A stretch of DNA of 64,000 nt from Streptomyces sp. JHA26. GTDB lineage: Bacteria; Actinomycetota; Actinomycetes; Streptomycetales; Streptomycetaceae. Below the pieces are notes generated by a model, which worked only from the letters and a program-made list of their open reading frames with translations, was not told where the DNA came from and made no database searches. The DNA lies in assembly GCF_002005565.1 (NCBI RefSeq), contig NZ_BDJC01000011.1, positions 1 to 64,000 of the forward strand, written 5' to 3'. The position numbers were made by a program, and so were the translations under genes. Shown here piece after piece: positions 8,299-16,322 of the stretch. The stretch's first letter is position 1, and each line of letters opens with the position of its first letter.

Positions 8299-9486
8299 CA
8301 CCAGCGCCTGGCCCGCCACCACCAGCAGCACCTGCTCGCACTCGTCGGCGAACGCCGCGTTCAGCCGCCCGAGTTCGTCCCGGTAGCGGCGGCCCGACGC
8401 GGTGGCCGGCACGATCCCCGATCCCACCTCGTTCGACACGGCGACGACGGTGCGCCGGGTGGCGCGCACCGCCTGCGTCAGCTCCCGCACCCGGTCCCTC
8501 AGCGCCCGTTCCCCGCCGTCGGCCCACTCCGCGTCGTCCCACGCGCCGACGGCGTCCATCGCGTCCGTCAGCCACAGCGACAGGCAGTCGACGAGCAGCG
8601 GCGGCCCGTCGTCCTCGAGCAGCGGGACCAGGTCGCAGGTCTCGACGGTGCGCCACGAGCCCGGCCGCCGCTCGCGGTGCGCCGAGACCCGGGCCGCCCA
8701 CTCGGTGTCCCCGCCCCGGGAGCCGCCGGTGGCCACGTACAGCACGTCCGGGAAGGACGCCAGCCGGCGCTCGGCCTCCACCGACTTCCCCGACCGGGCC
8801 CCGCCCAGCACCAGCGTGCGCCGCGGCACGTCGGGCACGTCCTCGTACCCGCCCACCGCCAGCGTCGTCCCGTCCGGCACCGCCCGCGCCCCCGCCGCCG
8901 CGAGCCGCCGCGCCAGCTCCCGGCCCGGCGGCACCTCGTGGCCGAGATGGACGGCGACGACGTCCGTCGTCGGCCCCGCCGCCCCCACCGCCCGCAGCTT
9001 CGCCAGCGCGTCCGGGCGGCCCACGACGTCCGCGAGGACCAGGTCGTAGGACTCGGCGGGCTCCTCCAGCCCGGCCGGGGCCCCGCCCGGCGGCAGGTAC
9101 AGCAGCCGCTGTCCGTCCGGCCCGGTCACGGCGTAGCCGGTGCCCGGCGCGTCCATCGCCACCGCCCGCACCCGGTGCCCCGTCAGCAGCGCCAGTTCCC
9201 GCCCGTCCGGCACCCGCCCCGGCTGCGGCAGCCCGGCCGGCACCTCCACGGCGGGGCCGTCGTGCGGGTGGGACAGCAGCACCTGCCGCACGCCGCCCAG
9301 GGAGTGCCCGGCGCGCGCGGCGGCGAACGCGGCACCGGGCGTCAGGTCGAGGAGCAGCGCACCGTCCACCAGCAGCGCGGTCGCCGCGCGCGCGTCCTCG
9401 CCCTGCGCCGCGGCACACGCCGCGCAGGGACAGTCGGGGCGGGGGAGTCCCGCGGGGGCACCGGTGCCGAGCAGAGTCACGTCCAC
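8287..9486 (-). CDS. cobU: MBL-like domain fused to adenosylcobinamide kinase/guanylyltransferase (CobU)
   Basis: A 399-residue two-domain protein. Residues from about 220 form CobU, which phosphorylates adenosylcobinamide and transfers GMP to it: P-loop LGGARSGKS, YVATGGSRGGDTEW, RRPGSWRTVE, LLVDCLSLWLTDAM and NEVGSGIVP are all present. Residues 1-215 resemble a PhnP/RNase Z-type metallo-beta-lactamase domain (TLLGTGAP, CPCAAC near residue 20, LLSHPHDGP), but the usual HxHxDH metal motif is reduced to HPHDGP. The GTG at 9486 has no strong ribosome site; GTG 9480 is an alternative. It works with CobS and CobT in loop assembly. Confidence 0.93.
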   Translation of the reverse strand: MDVTLLGTGAPAGLPRPDCPCAACAAAQGEDARAATALLVDGALLLDLTPGAAFAAARAGHSLGGVRQVLLSHPHDGPAVEVPAGLPQPGRVPDGRELALLTGHRVRAVAMDAPGTGYAVTGPDGQRLLYLPPGGAPAGLEEPAESYDLVLADVVGRPDALAKLRAVGAAGPTTDVVAVHLGHEVPPGRELARRLAAAGARAVPDGTTLAVGGYEDVPDVPRRTLVLGGARSGKSVEAERRLASFPDVLYVATGGSRGGDTEWAARVSAHRERRPGSWRTVETCDLVPLLEDDGPPLLVDCLSLWLTDAMDAVGAWDDAEWADGGERALRDRVRELTQAVRATRRTVVAVSNEVGSGIVPATASGRRYRDELGRLNAAFADECEQVLLVVAGQALVLRD

Positions 9487-9657
9487 GCCCCGATTTTCGC
9501 CGGTCGCCCTCCGACATGCGCGCCCGAGGGGCGCGGCCGGCCCCGGAGGCGTCCCCGGGCCTTCTACGACACGCCCGGTCCAGCGCATAGGCTGCCACCG
9601 GGAGCCGGACCGGGATCCGGCCCCCGCTCTGCGTGTGCTCACATCTTGGAGGCGTAC

Positions 9658-9870
9658 ATGGCGGCATGGACGTGGCGGTTCGAGACGACCGGCGGGACGG
9701 AGGTCCGGCCCGCGGTGCAGCCCGAGGAGTTCACCACGCAAGGGGACGCCGAGTCCTGGATCGGGGAGCACTGGAAGGACCTCAAGGAGGGCGGCACGGA
9801 CCAGGTCCGGCTGTTCGAGGACTCCACGGAGATCTACGGGCCGATGAGCCTGCACGCCGAGGACGCCTGA
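9658..9870 (+). CDS. Small conserved acidic protein, unknown function
   Basis: A 70-residue protein with a strong GGAGG ribosome site 6 bases before its ATG. It is acidic and Trp-rich (AAWTWRFETTGG, SWIGEHWKDLKEGG) and ends at LHAEDA; no membrane segment or cysteine is present. High third-position GC and the ribosome site support real coding. It stands alone: the upstream neighbour is divergent and the downstream gene convergent across a strong hairpin. I do not recognise a function. Confidence 0.8.
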   Translation: MAAWTWRFETTGGTEVRPAVQPEEFTTQGDAESWIGEHWKDLKEGGTDQVRLFEDSTEIYGPMSLHAEDA

Positions 9871-9881
9871 CCGGGCGTCGG

Positions 9882-9916
9882 GGGAGGGGGCGGCCACGAC
9901 GGGGCCGCCCCCTCCC
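9882..9916. terminator. Bidirectional hairpin terminator
   Basis: A perfect 14-base inverted repeat, GGGAGGGGGCGGCC and its complement, with a 7-base loop, sits between convergent genes. It should terminate both the small protein gene (+) and the protease gene (-). There is no U tract, as is common in Streptomyces. Confidence 0.75.
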
Positions 9917-9919
9917 GCG

Positions 9920-11002
9920 TCACTGCTCGCCCAGCGTCACCTCGACGGTGCGCTCGTCGCCGCCGCGGGTGTACGTCACCTTCGTGCGCTCACCCGGCCG
10001 CATCGACGCCAGGGCCTCGGAGAGCGAGGTGATCGTGGTGATGTCCGAGCCGCCCAGTCCGGTGATGACGTCCCCGGCCCGCAGGCCCGCCCGGTCCGCG
10101 GCGCCCCCCTCGACGACGCTGACGACCGCCACACCGGCGGGACGGTAGGAGTCGTCGACGACCGTGCGCGCGGTGATGCCGAGCGCGGCCCGCCCCGAGT
10201 CGGTGACCTTGCCGTCCCGGACGATCTGACCGGCGATCGTCTTCACCGTCGAGGACGGGATCGCGAACCCGATGCCGGGCGCCGCGCTGTCGCCGAGGCC
10301 GGGGTCGGTCGCGGCGAGCGTCGGGATGCCGACGACCCGGCCGTCGAGGTTGACCAGGGCGCCGCCGCTGTTGCCGGGGTTGATGGCCGCCGAGGTCTGC
10401 ACCATGTCGGCGATGGTCGCCCCCGTGCCGCCGCCGTCCTGGCCCTCGGTGACGGTCCGTCCGGTCGCCGACACGATGCCCTGCGTCACGCTGGACGACA
10501 GCCCGAGCGGCGAGCCCATCGCCAGCACGATCTGCCCGACCTCGACCTTCGAGGAGTCCTCGAACCCGGCCGCCTTCACCCCGGCGGGCACCTCGTCCAG
10601 CTTGACGACCGCGAGGTCCTGCTCGGGGTAGGAGAAGACGAGCCGCGCGGTCAGCGGGTCCTCGCTGTGGGCGGTGGTGACCCGGAAGGACGTCCGGTCC
10701 CCGACGACGTGGGCGTTGGTGACGACGTGACCCCGGTCGTCGTACACGACCCCCGAGCCCAGGTCGTCCCCCGCCTGGATCTGCACGACCGAGGGCAGGA
10801 CGTCCTTGATCACCCGCTGGTAGTCGCTCTGCAGGTCCCGGGCCGCGACCGGTACCGCGGCCCGGGTCGCGGCGGTCTCCCGCCCGCTGCCGGCATCGGG
10901 CCCCGGACCGGCTGCGGAACAGCCGGTGCCGAGCAGCAGGGAAGACACCAGCGCGGCGACGGGAGCACGGAACCGGGGCGCACGGGCACGGGAGACGTCC
11001 AT
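9920..11002 (-). CDS. HtrA/DegP-like trypsin-family protease with PDZ domain
   Basis: A 360-residue exported serine protease, probably a lipoprotein: a hydrophobic N-terminal segment ends in LLGTGC (Cys28). The chymotrypsin-like domain shows His in TNAHVVG, Asp in QDLAVVKL and Ser in NPGNSGGAL, so the triad is intact. A PDZ domain follows (GVAVVSVVEGGAADRAGLRAGDVI). Such proteases degrade or remodel misfolded envelope proteins; acting outside the membrane is inferred from the signal. The ATG at 11002 suits the signal peptide. PspA, another envelope-stress protein, is encoded nearby, but no co-transcription is evident. Confidence 0.92.
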   Translation of the reverse strand: MDVSRARAPRFRAPVAALVSSLLLGTGCSAAGPGPDAGSGRETAATRAAVPVAARDLQSDYQRVIKDVLPSVVQIQAGDDLGSGVVYDDRGHVVTNAHVVGDRTSFRVTTAHSEDPLTARLVFSYPEQDLAVVKLDEVPAGVKAAGFEDSSKVEVGQIVLAMGSPLGLSSSVTQGIVSATGRTVTEGQDGGGTGATIADMVQTSAAINPGNSGGALVNLDGRVVGIPTLAATDPGLGDSAAPGIGFAIPSSTVKTIAGQIVRDGKVTDSGRAALGITARTVVDDSYRPAGVAVVSVVEGGAADRAGLRAGDVITGLGGSDITTITSLSEALASMRPGERTKVTYTRGGDERTVEVTLGEQ

Positions 11003-11071
11003 GCCCCGAGTCTCACGGCGGCCTCGGCGTCCTGCTTGTGCAGAGCACCCGAACGAGCGCCGCCGGAGGTC

Positions 11072-11896
11072 CTACCCCCGCACCCCGCACAGGTGCAGCA
11101 TCGCCGCGACCCCGCGGTACGGGTCCGTCCGGCCGGCCCGTTCCTCGACGGCCAGCAGCGTCTCGGGGTCGTCCGGGGGCGCGGCACCGTCGGCCGCCGT
11201 GTCCGTGAAGACCCGGACGCCGTACCAGGCGTGCAGCGGGGCGCCGATGCCCGCGAGCCTGGCCGTCAGCGTCGCCAGCCGGTCCGCGCGGACGTCCAGG
11301 CCGAGACGGGTGGGGGTCCCCCCGTTCGAGTCGGTTCGAGAACGGGGGAGGTAGGCGGTGGTGTCGAACGCCGCGAGCGCGCCGGCCCAGTCGCCGTGCA
11401 GGCCCGGGCGCATGGCGAGCGCGTCCCCGTTGCGCACGAGCAGCGACAGCAGGCCGCCCGGGGCGAGCATGCGGGCCAGCCCGGCCAGCAGCGGGTCGGG
11501 CTCCTCGACGTACATCAGCACGCCGTGGCACAGCACCACGTCGAAGCTGCCCGGCAGGAAGTGCACGCCGGTGTCCCGGCCGTCGCCCTCGATGATCCGC
11601 ATCCGCTCCCGGATGCCCTCCGGCTGGCCCGCCAGGGCCTCACGCGCCGCCGCGATCATCGTGGTGTCCCGCTCCAGGCCGGTCACCTGGTGCCCGGCCC
11701 GTGCCAGCCGCAGCGCCTGGACGCCCCGTCCCATGCCGACGTCGAGCACCCGCAGCCGCTTGCCGACCGGGAAGCGGCCGACTATCTGCTCGTCGAGCTG
11801 CCGGGTCACCAGCTCCTGTCGCACGACGTCCCGCAGACCGCCCGGCCCGTCCGGCCGGGCATCGGCCGCGTCCCCGGTGAACGGCGTGGTGCTCAG
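11072..11896 (-). CDS. SAM-dependent methyltransferase (probable CTG start)
   Basis: A class I methyltransferase of about 274 residues: SAM-binding RVLDVGMGRGVQA, acidic GLERD, IEGDGRD and SFDVVLCHGVLMYVEEP. The proposed start is a CTG at 11896, which forms a CTGA overlap with the stop of the upstream membrane-protein gene and has GGGGAG 5 bases ahead; the first in-frame GTG is 24 codons downstream (11824) with a weak site, which automated calls may prefer. An inserted palindromic repeat encodes a Ser/Arg/Asn-rich loop (PRSRTDSNGGTPT). It resembles the CmoA/SmtA-like family in layout; the substrate is unknown. Confidence 0.82.
   Translation of the reverse strand: MSTTPFTGDAADARPDGPGGLRDVVRQELVTRQLDEQIVGRFPVGKRLRVLDVGMGRGVQALRLARAGHQVTGLERDTTMIAAAREALAGQPEGIRERMRIIEGDGRDTGVHFLPGSFDVVLCHGVLMYVEEPDPLLAGLARMLAPGGLLSLLVRNGDALAMRPGLHGDWAGALAAFDTTAYLPRSRTDSNGGTPTRLGLDVRADRLATLTARLAGIGAPLHAWYGVRVFTDTAADGAAPPDDPETLLAVEERAGRTDPYRGVAAMLHLCGVRG
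11311..11350. repeat. Palindromic repeat inserted in frame in a coding sequence
   Basis: TGGGGGTCCCCCC is followed by a 9-base inverted repeat, CCCCCGTTC and GAACGGGGG, with a 12-base loop, ending GGGGGAGG. It lies inside the methyltransferase gene and is read through in frame as a polar loop. The form (GGGGGTCCCCCC...GGGGGAGG) resembles a palindromic element I recall from many Streptomyces intergenic regions. Confidence 0.55.
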
Positions 11897-12492
11897 GGCC
11901 GCTCCCCGCGCTTGACCTGCGGCTTGGGCAGCCGGAGCCGGCGCATCTGCAGGGAGCGCATCAGCGCGTAGGCGACCGCGCCGCGCCGGCGGTCGTCGGG
12001 GAAGCGCTCGGCGAGGCGCTTCTTCAGCCGGAAGCCGGTGACGAGCGAGTCGAGCACGATCAGCACGATCACGATCAGCCACAGCAGCAGCGCGACGTTC
12101 TGCAGCGACGCCACGCGGATCATGCTCAGCACGAGGATGACCACGGCCATGGGCAGGAAGTACTCGGCGATGTTGAACCGCGAGTCGACGAAGTCGCGCG
12201 CGAACTTGCGGACCGGGCCCTTGTCGCGGGCCGGCAGGTACCGCTCGTCACCGCTCGCCAGCGCCTGGCGCTGCCGCTCCAGCGCGGACCGGCGCTCCTC
12301 GCGCTGACGCTTGGCGGCCTCCTTGCGCGTCATCTGGGTGTTGGCGACGCTGCGGCGCTGGGACTGGGCCTGACTGCGCTTGGGCGTGGGCCTGCCCTTC
12401 GGGGCCTGCGGGTCGCGGGGCTGCTTGGAGACGGTCACCGGCGCCTTGACGGCGCTCGGGGACTTCTCTTCCTTGGCACGGCTACGGAACAC
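11893..12492 (-). CDS. DUF3043-type integral membrane protein
   Basis: A protein of about 199 residues. The N-terminal 95 residues are strongly basic and charged (KGRPTPKRSQAQSQRRS, KEAAKRQREERRSALERQR), then two adjacent hydrophobic segments (around IAEYFLPMAVVILVLSM and VALLLWLIVIVLIVL) form a membrane hairpin, followed by a basic tail. This is the layout of the DUF3043 family of actinobacterial membrane proteins; function unknown. The GTG at 12492 has a weak ribosome site; a TTG three codons upstream is possible. Its stop overlaps the methyltransferase start by 4 bases, indicating translational coupling. Confidence 0.82.
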   Translation of the reverse strand: MFRSRAKEEKSPSAVKAPVTVSKQPRDPQAPKGRPTPKRSQAQSQRRSVANTQMTRKEAAKRQREERRSALERQRQALASGDERYLPARDKGPVRKFARDFVDSRFNIAEYFLPMAVVILVLSMIRVASLQNVALLLWLIVIVLIVLDSLVTGFRLKKRLAERFPDDRRRGAVAYALMRSLQMRRLRLPKPQVKRGERP

Positions 12493-12791
12493 AAAACCCA
12501 AGGGTACGGGGTGGGGGAGTGTGGACCCAGGTCCGGTGGGGAACGATCCGGCAACGCCAGTCGTCGGTAAAGGGGACAGAGGGGACGTTGCGTACGGCCC
12601 GGATCCCGGGTTCCGGGACGTCCCTCCGGGGAGCACCTACTCCCTACGCCGGACCGGGGGAAGTGCGCAGTCGTCCTTGGGGATGAGCGCATCCGCCCCC
12701 GAACAGTGCGGTAATGGATGCAGGGCCCGTACTGTGGGTTCTGTTGCAGTCGCTGGAGCCGGAGTCGGCCAGAAGGGGGCGCGCGAAGCCC

Positions 12792-13595
12792 ATGAGCGGT
12801 GTCATGAAGCGTATGGGGATGATCTTCCGCGCGAAGGCCAACAAGGCCCTTGACCGGGCCGAGGACCCGCGCGAGACCCTCGATTACTCGTACCAGAAAC
12901 AGCTCGAGCTGCTGCAGAAGGTGCGCCGCGGCGTCGCCGACGTGGCGACCAGCCGCAAGCGACTGGAGCTCCAGCTCAACCAGCTCCAGTCCCAGTCGTC
13001 CAAGCTGGAGGACCAGGGCCGCAAGGCACTCGCGCTGGGCCGCGAGGACCTGGCCCGCGAGGCGCTGTCCCGCCGCGCCGCGCTCCAGCAGCAGGTGACG
13101 GACCTGGAGACGCAGCACGCCACCCTCCAGGGCGAGGAGGAGAAGCTCACCCTCGCGGCCCAACGCCTCCAGGCCAAGGTGGACGCCTTCCGCACGAAGA
13201 AGGAGACCATCAAGGCCACCTACACGGCGGCCCAGGCGCAGACCCGCATCGGGGAGGCGTTCTCCGGCATCTCCGAGGAGATGGGCGACGTGGGCCTGGC
13301 GATCCAGCGGGCCGAGGACAAGACCGCCCAGCTCCAGGCGCGGGCCGGTGCCATCGACGAGCTGCTCGCCTCCGGCGCCCTGGACGACCAGTCCGGCATG
13401 CACAAGGACGACATCCAGGCCGAGCTGGACCGGCTCTCCGGTGGTACGGATGTGGAGCTGGAACTGCAGCGCATGAAGGCCGAGCTGGCCGGAGGCGGCA
13501 CCGCCGACCGCCAGGCCATCGAGGGCGGCCAGGGCCAGTCGCAGCAGCAGCCGCAGCAGCAGCCGCAGGACACTCCGCGTTTCGACAAGCAGTAG
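12792..13595 (+). CDS. pspA: Phage shock protein A (PspA/IM30/Vipp1 family)
   Basis: A 267-residue, almost wholly alpha-helical protein. The N-terminal amphipathic segment MKRMGMIFRAKANKALDRAEDP binds membranes in this family; the long coiled coil from about 30 to 190 builds ESCRT-III-like oligomers that stabilise a leaking membrane. An unusual Gln/Pro-rich tail (QGQSQQQPQQQPQ) extends the C-terminus. The first ATG of the MSGV start is used; an ATG four codons later (12804) is equally possible, and an upstream ATG at 12714 lacks similarity. PspAA follows 20 bases on. The 299-base divergent upstream region probably carries stress-responsive promoters. Confidence 0.94.
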   Translation: MSGVMKRMGMIFRAKANKALDRAEDPRETLDYSYQKQLELLQKVRRGVADVATSRKRLELQLNQLQSQSSKLEDQGRKALALGREDLAREALSRRAALQQQVTDLETQHATLQGEEEKLTLAAQRLQAKVDAFRTKKETIKATYTAAQAQTRIGEAFSGISEEMGDVGLAIQRAEDKTAQLQARAGAIDELLASGALDDQSGMHKDDIQAELDRLSGGTDVELELQRMKAELAGGGTADRQAIEGGQGQSQQQPQQQPQDTPRFDKQ

Positions 13596-13615
13596 CCCAC
13601 GCCTAGGAGGGCGAC

Positions 13616-13900
13616 ATGATCGTGAGGATCATGGGGGAGGGACAGGTGACGCTGGCCGACGGCCGCCTCGCCGAGCTGAACAAGCTGGACGACGAGCTCC
13701 TCGCCGAGATGGAGAACGGCGACGGTCCCGGTTTCCGCGCGACCCTCCAGGCCCTGCTGACCAGGGTCCGCGAACTGGGCGAGCCGCTGCCGGACGACTC
13801 CCTGGAGCCGTCGGACCTGATCCTCCCCTCCCCGGACGCCACCCTGGAGGAGGTCCGGGAACTCCTGAGCGACGACGGCCTGATCCCGGACGGTTCCTGA
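13616..13900 (+). CDS. pspAA: PspA-associated protein PspAA
   Basis: A 94-residue protein read from an ATG with an AGGAGG ribosome site at ideal spacing, 20 bases after pspA. The start MIVRIMGEGQ, the LNKLDDELL helix and an acidic C-terminus match PspAA, a small partner protein found next to pspA in actinobacteria and archaea. It is cytosolic and has no catalytic motif. A role in tuning PspA assembly or membrane-stress response is inferred from linkage. A MITE-like element follows 40 bases downstream. Confidence 0.88.
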   Translation: MIVRIMGEGQVTLADGRLAELNKLDDELLAEMENGDGPGFRATLQALLTRVRELGEPLPDDSLEPSDLILPSPDATLEEVRELLSDDGLIPDGS

Positions 13901-14219
13901 GCGCGCCGTTCCCTTCCGGCCCGTCCGGCGTGCGGGGACTAGGGCCTGTTGCGAAAGTGGCCTCTGCCGCGCGACGCCCAGCACGCACTCTCGCCGCACC
14001 GCCCGGAAGCCCGAGTACGCCCAGCACGAGGGCTTCCGGGCGGCACGCCGAGAGCACGCACCGGACGCCGCGCGGCCGCCCTTCGGGCGACGAGGCCACT
14101 TTCGCAACAGGCCCTGGGCCGTTCGGGCCGGAGCGGGGGCCCGGGGGCGCGGCCCCGGGCGTCGGCCGGAACGCCGGGCGGCCGACGCACCGCCGTCCAC
14201 CCGGCTACCGTGAGCACGC
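13901..14219. other. Intergenic region pspAA/two-component system, occupied by MITE-like element
   Basis: This 319-base gap holds no gene. Its centre (13941-14115) is a palindromic element described separately. The remaining 104 bases before the histidine kinase GTG are GC-rich with clustered short repeats (GGGCCGGAGCGGGGGCCCGGGGGC) and no clear promoter. Confidence 0.7.
13941..14115. mobile_element. MITE-like palindromic element
   Basis: A 175-base unit is bounded by a perfect 22-base inverted repeat (13941-13962 and 14094-14115, outer end AGGGCCTGTTGCGAAAGT) that extends two more matching bases inward. A second perfect 14-base inverted repeat, CCGCCCGGAAGCCC (13999-14012/14030-14043), is nested inside, and the flanks of the inner arms also pair imperfectly. 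No plausible protein is encoded. Small size, terminal inverted repeats and no coding content suit a non-autonomous transposable element. I see no clear target-site duplication. Confidence 0.72.
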
Positions 14220-15440
14220 GTGAGCACCCTCGCCCGCGCCCGCTGCCGCATGGACGCGCACCCCTACGCCCTGGACGCGGCCCTCGCCGCGGCCGTCCTC
14301 GTGTGCATGGTGGCCGGATCCTTCGCCGACCCGCACGGTCCCGACGGCGTCGCCTGGGGCGTCCGCGCCCCCGACCCGCTCAGCCTCCTGCTCATGGTGC
14401 TCGGCGCCGCCGCGCTCCTCCTGCGCCGCCGCGCCCCCCTGGCGGTCCTCGCCTTCACCGGCTGCCTCTCGATCGTCGAGTGCGTCACCGGCGACCCCCG
14501 CGCCCCCGTCGTCATGTCCGCCGTCGTCGCCCTCTACACCGTCGCCGCCACCACCGACCGCTCCACCACCTGGCGGATCGGCCTGCTCACCATGACCGTG
14601 CTGACCGGCGCCGCCATGCTGGCCGGCCCCCTGCCCTGGTACGCGCAGGACAACCTCGCCGTCTTCGCCTGGACCGGCATCGGCGCCACCGCCGGGGACG
14701 CCGTCCGCAGCCGCCGCGCCTTCGTCCGGGCCATCCGGGAGCGCGCCGAGAAGGCCGAGCGGACCCGTGAGGAGGAGGCCCGCCGCCGCGTCGCCGAGGA
14801 GCGGCTGCGCATCGCCCGCGACCTGCACGACGTCGTCGCCCACCACATCGCCCTCGTCAACGTCCAGGCCGGCGTCGCCGCCCACGTCATGGACAAGCGG
14901 CCCGACCAGGCCAAGGAGGCCCTCGCCCACGTACGGGAGGCCAGCCGGTCCGCGCTGAACGAGCTGCGCGCCACCGTCGGCCTGCTCCGCCAGTCCGACG
15001 ACCCCAAGGCCCCCACCGAACCCGCCCCCGGCCTGGACCGGCTCGACGAACTCGTCGCCACCTTCCGCCACGCCGGCCTGCGCGTCGAGGTGGCCCGCGC
15101 CGACCAGGGCACCACGGTGCCCACCGCCGTCGACCTGGCCGCCTACCGGATCATCCAGGAGGCCCTGACCAACGTGCAGAAACACGCCGGACCGCAGGCG
15201 AAGGCCGAGGTCAGCATCGTCCGGGTGGGGCCGAACATCGAGGTCACCGTCCTCGACGACGGCGCCGGCGAGGCGGAGGCCCCCGCCGCCGGAGGCGGAC
15301 ACGGGCTGCTCGGCATGCGCGAGCGCGTCACCGCCGTACACGGCGCCCTCACCACCGGCCCCCGCTACGGAGGCGGCTTCCGGGTGCATGCGATCCTTCC
15401 CGTCAGAAGCCGTGACGACGCCGCGAAGGGTGCCGTATGA
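14220..15440 (+). CDS. Two-component sensor histidine kinase (NarL-partner type)
   Basis: A 406-residue membrane histidine kinase. Roughly four to six hydrophobic segments fill residues 15-165 with no large extracellular domain, so it likely senses a membrane or small-molecule signal. The HisKA_3 dimerisation helix has ARDLHDVVAHH, phospho-acceptor His203; the ATPase domain shows NVQKHAG, DDGAG and GHGLLGMRERV. The GTG at 14220 follows directly on GCAC with a poor ribosome site; an ATG at 14250 is an alternative. The stop overlaps the regulator start by 4 bases (ATGA). The inducing signal is unknown. Confidence 0.93.
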   Translation: MSTLARARCRMDAHPYALDAALAAAVLVCMVAGSFADPHGPDGVAWGVRAPDPLSLLLMVLGAAALLLRRRAPLAVLAFTGCLSIVECVTGDPRAPVVMSAVVALYTVAATTDRSTTWRIGLLTMTVLTGAAMLAGPLPWYAQDNLAVFAWTGIGATAGDAVRSRRAFVRAIRERAEKAERTREEEARRRVAEERLRIARDLHDVVAHHIALVNVQAGVAAHVMDKRPDQAKEALAHVREASRSALNELRATVGLLRQSDDPKAPTEPAPGLDRLDELVATFRHAGLRVEVARADQGTTVPTAVDLAAYRIIQEALTNVQKHAGPQAKAEVSIVRVGPNIEVTVLDDGAGEAEAPAAGGGHGLLGMRERVTAVHGALTTGPRYGGGFRVHAILPVRSRDDAAKGAV

Positions 15441-16123
15441 CGATCCGTGTCCTGCTCGCCGACGACCAGGCACTGCTGCGCAGCGCCTTCCGGGTGCTCG
15501 TCGACTCCGAGCCCGACATGGAGGTGGTGGGGGAGGCGTCCGACGGCGCCGAGGCGGCTCGGCTGGCCGCCGAGCACCGGCCCGACGTGGTGCTGATGGA
15601 CATCCGGATGCCCGGCACGGACGGTCTCGCCGCCACCCGCACGATCAGCGCCGACCCCGACCTCGCCCAGGTCCGCGTGGTCATACTGACCACCTTCGAG
15701 GTCGACGACTACGTGGTGCAGTCGCTGCGCGCCGGCGCCTCCGGCTTCCTCGGCAAGGGCTCGGAGCCGGAAGAGCTGCTGAGCGCGATCCGCGTCGCGG
15801 CCGGCGGCGAGGCACTGCTGTCCCCGGCCGCCACCAAGGGGCTCATCGCCCGCTTCCTCGCCCAGGAGGACGGCGCGGACGACGCGCACCGCGACCCGGC
15901 CCGGGCCGAGAAGCTGGCCTCGCTGACCGTGCGGGAGCGCGAGGTGCTGGTGCAGGTGGCGGGCGGGCACTCCAACGACGAGATCGCGGAACGGCTGGAG
16001 GTCAGCCCGCTCACGGTGAAGACGCACGTCAACCGGGCGATGTCCAAGCTGGGCGCCCGCGACCGGGCCCAGCTGGTGGTCATCGCGTACGAGTCCGGGC
16101 TGGTACGTCCGAAGGCGGAGTGA
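15437..16123 (+). CDS. NarL/FixJ-type response regulator
   Basis: A 228-residue regulator coupled to the upstream kinase by an ATGA overlap. The receiver domain has the acidic pair in LLADDQ, phospho-acceptor Asp55 in VLMDIRMPG, the switch residue in ILTTFE and Lys in FLGKGSEP. A C-terminal LuxR-type helix-turn-helix (SLTVREREVLVQVAGGHS; SPLTVKTHVNRAMSKL) binds DNA. All phosphotransfer residues are present, so it should be functional. Targets are unknown; pspA on the same side of the MITE-like element is a candidate by proximity only. Confidence 0.94.
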   Translation: MTIRVLLADDQALLRSAFRVLVDSEPDMEVVGEASDGAEAARLAAEHRPDVVLMDIRMPGTDGLAATRTISADPDLAQVRVVILTTFEVDDYVVQSLRAGASGFLGKGSEPEELLSAIRVAAGGEALLSPAATKGLIARFLAQEDGADDAHRDPARAEKLASLTVREREVLVQVAGGHSNDEIAERLEVSPLTVKTHVNRAMSKLGARDRAQLVVIAYESGLVRPKAE

Positions 16124-16232
16124 TCCCCACCCGGTCGCACCGCGGCGGGAGCGCGCGGCGAAGAAGGGCGGCGACGTCCCGCCGCGGGCGCGGTCCTCGG
16201 ACGGGCCGGAACCGGCGAACGTCCGAGACCGC

Positions 16233-16288
16233 GAAAGGCGCGGGGCCTACCCGGCCACCTTCGGTGCCGGGCAGGCCCCGCGCCTTTC
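16233..16288. terminator. Strong bidirectional terminator
   Basis: Arms GAAAGGCGCGGGGCCT (16233-16248) and its exact complement (16273-16288) enclose a 24-base region that itself pairs (CCGGCCACC/GGTGCCGG). It lies between the convergent response regulator and nadA genes; the stem ends in CTTTCTC on the plus strand. Confidence 0.85.
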
Positions 16289-16322
16289 TCCCCACCCCGC
16301 GCGGGCGGGCGGACAGCACCCG

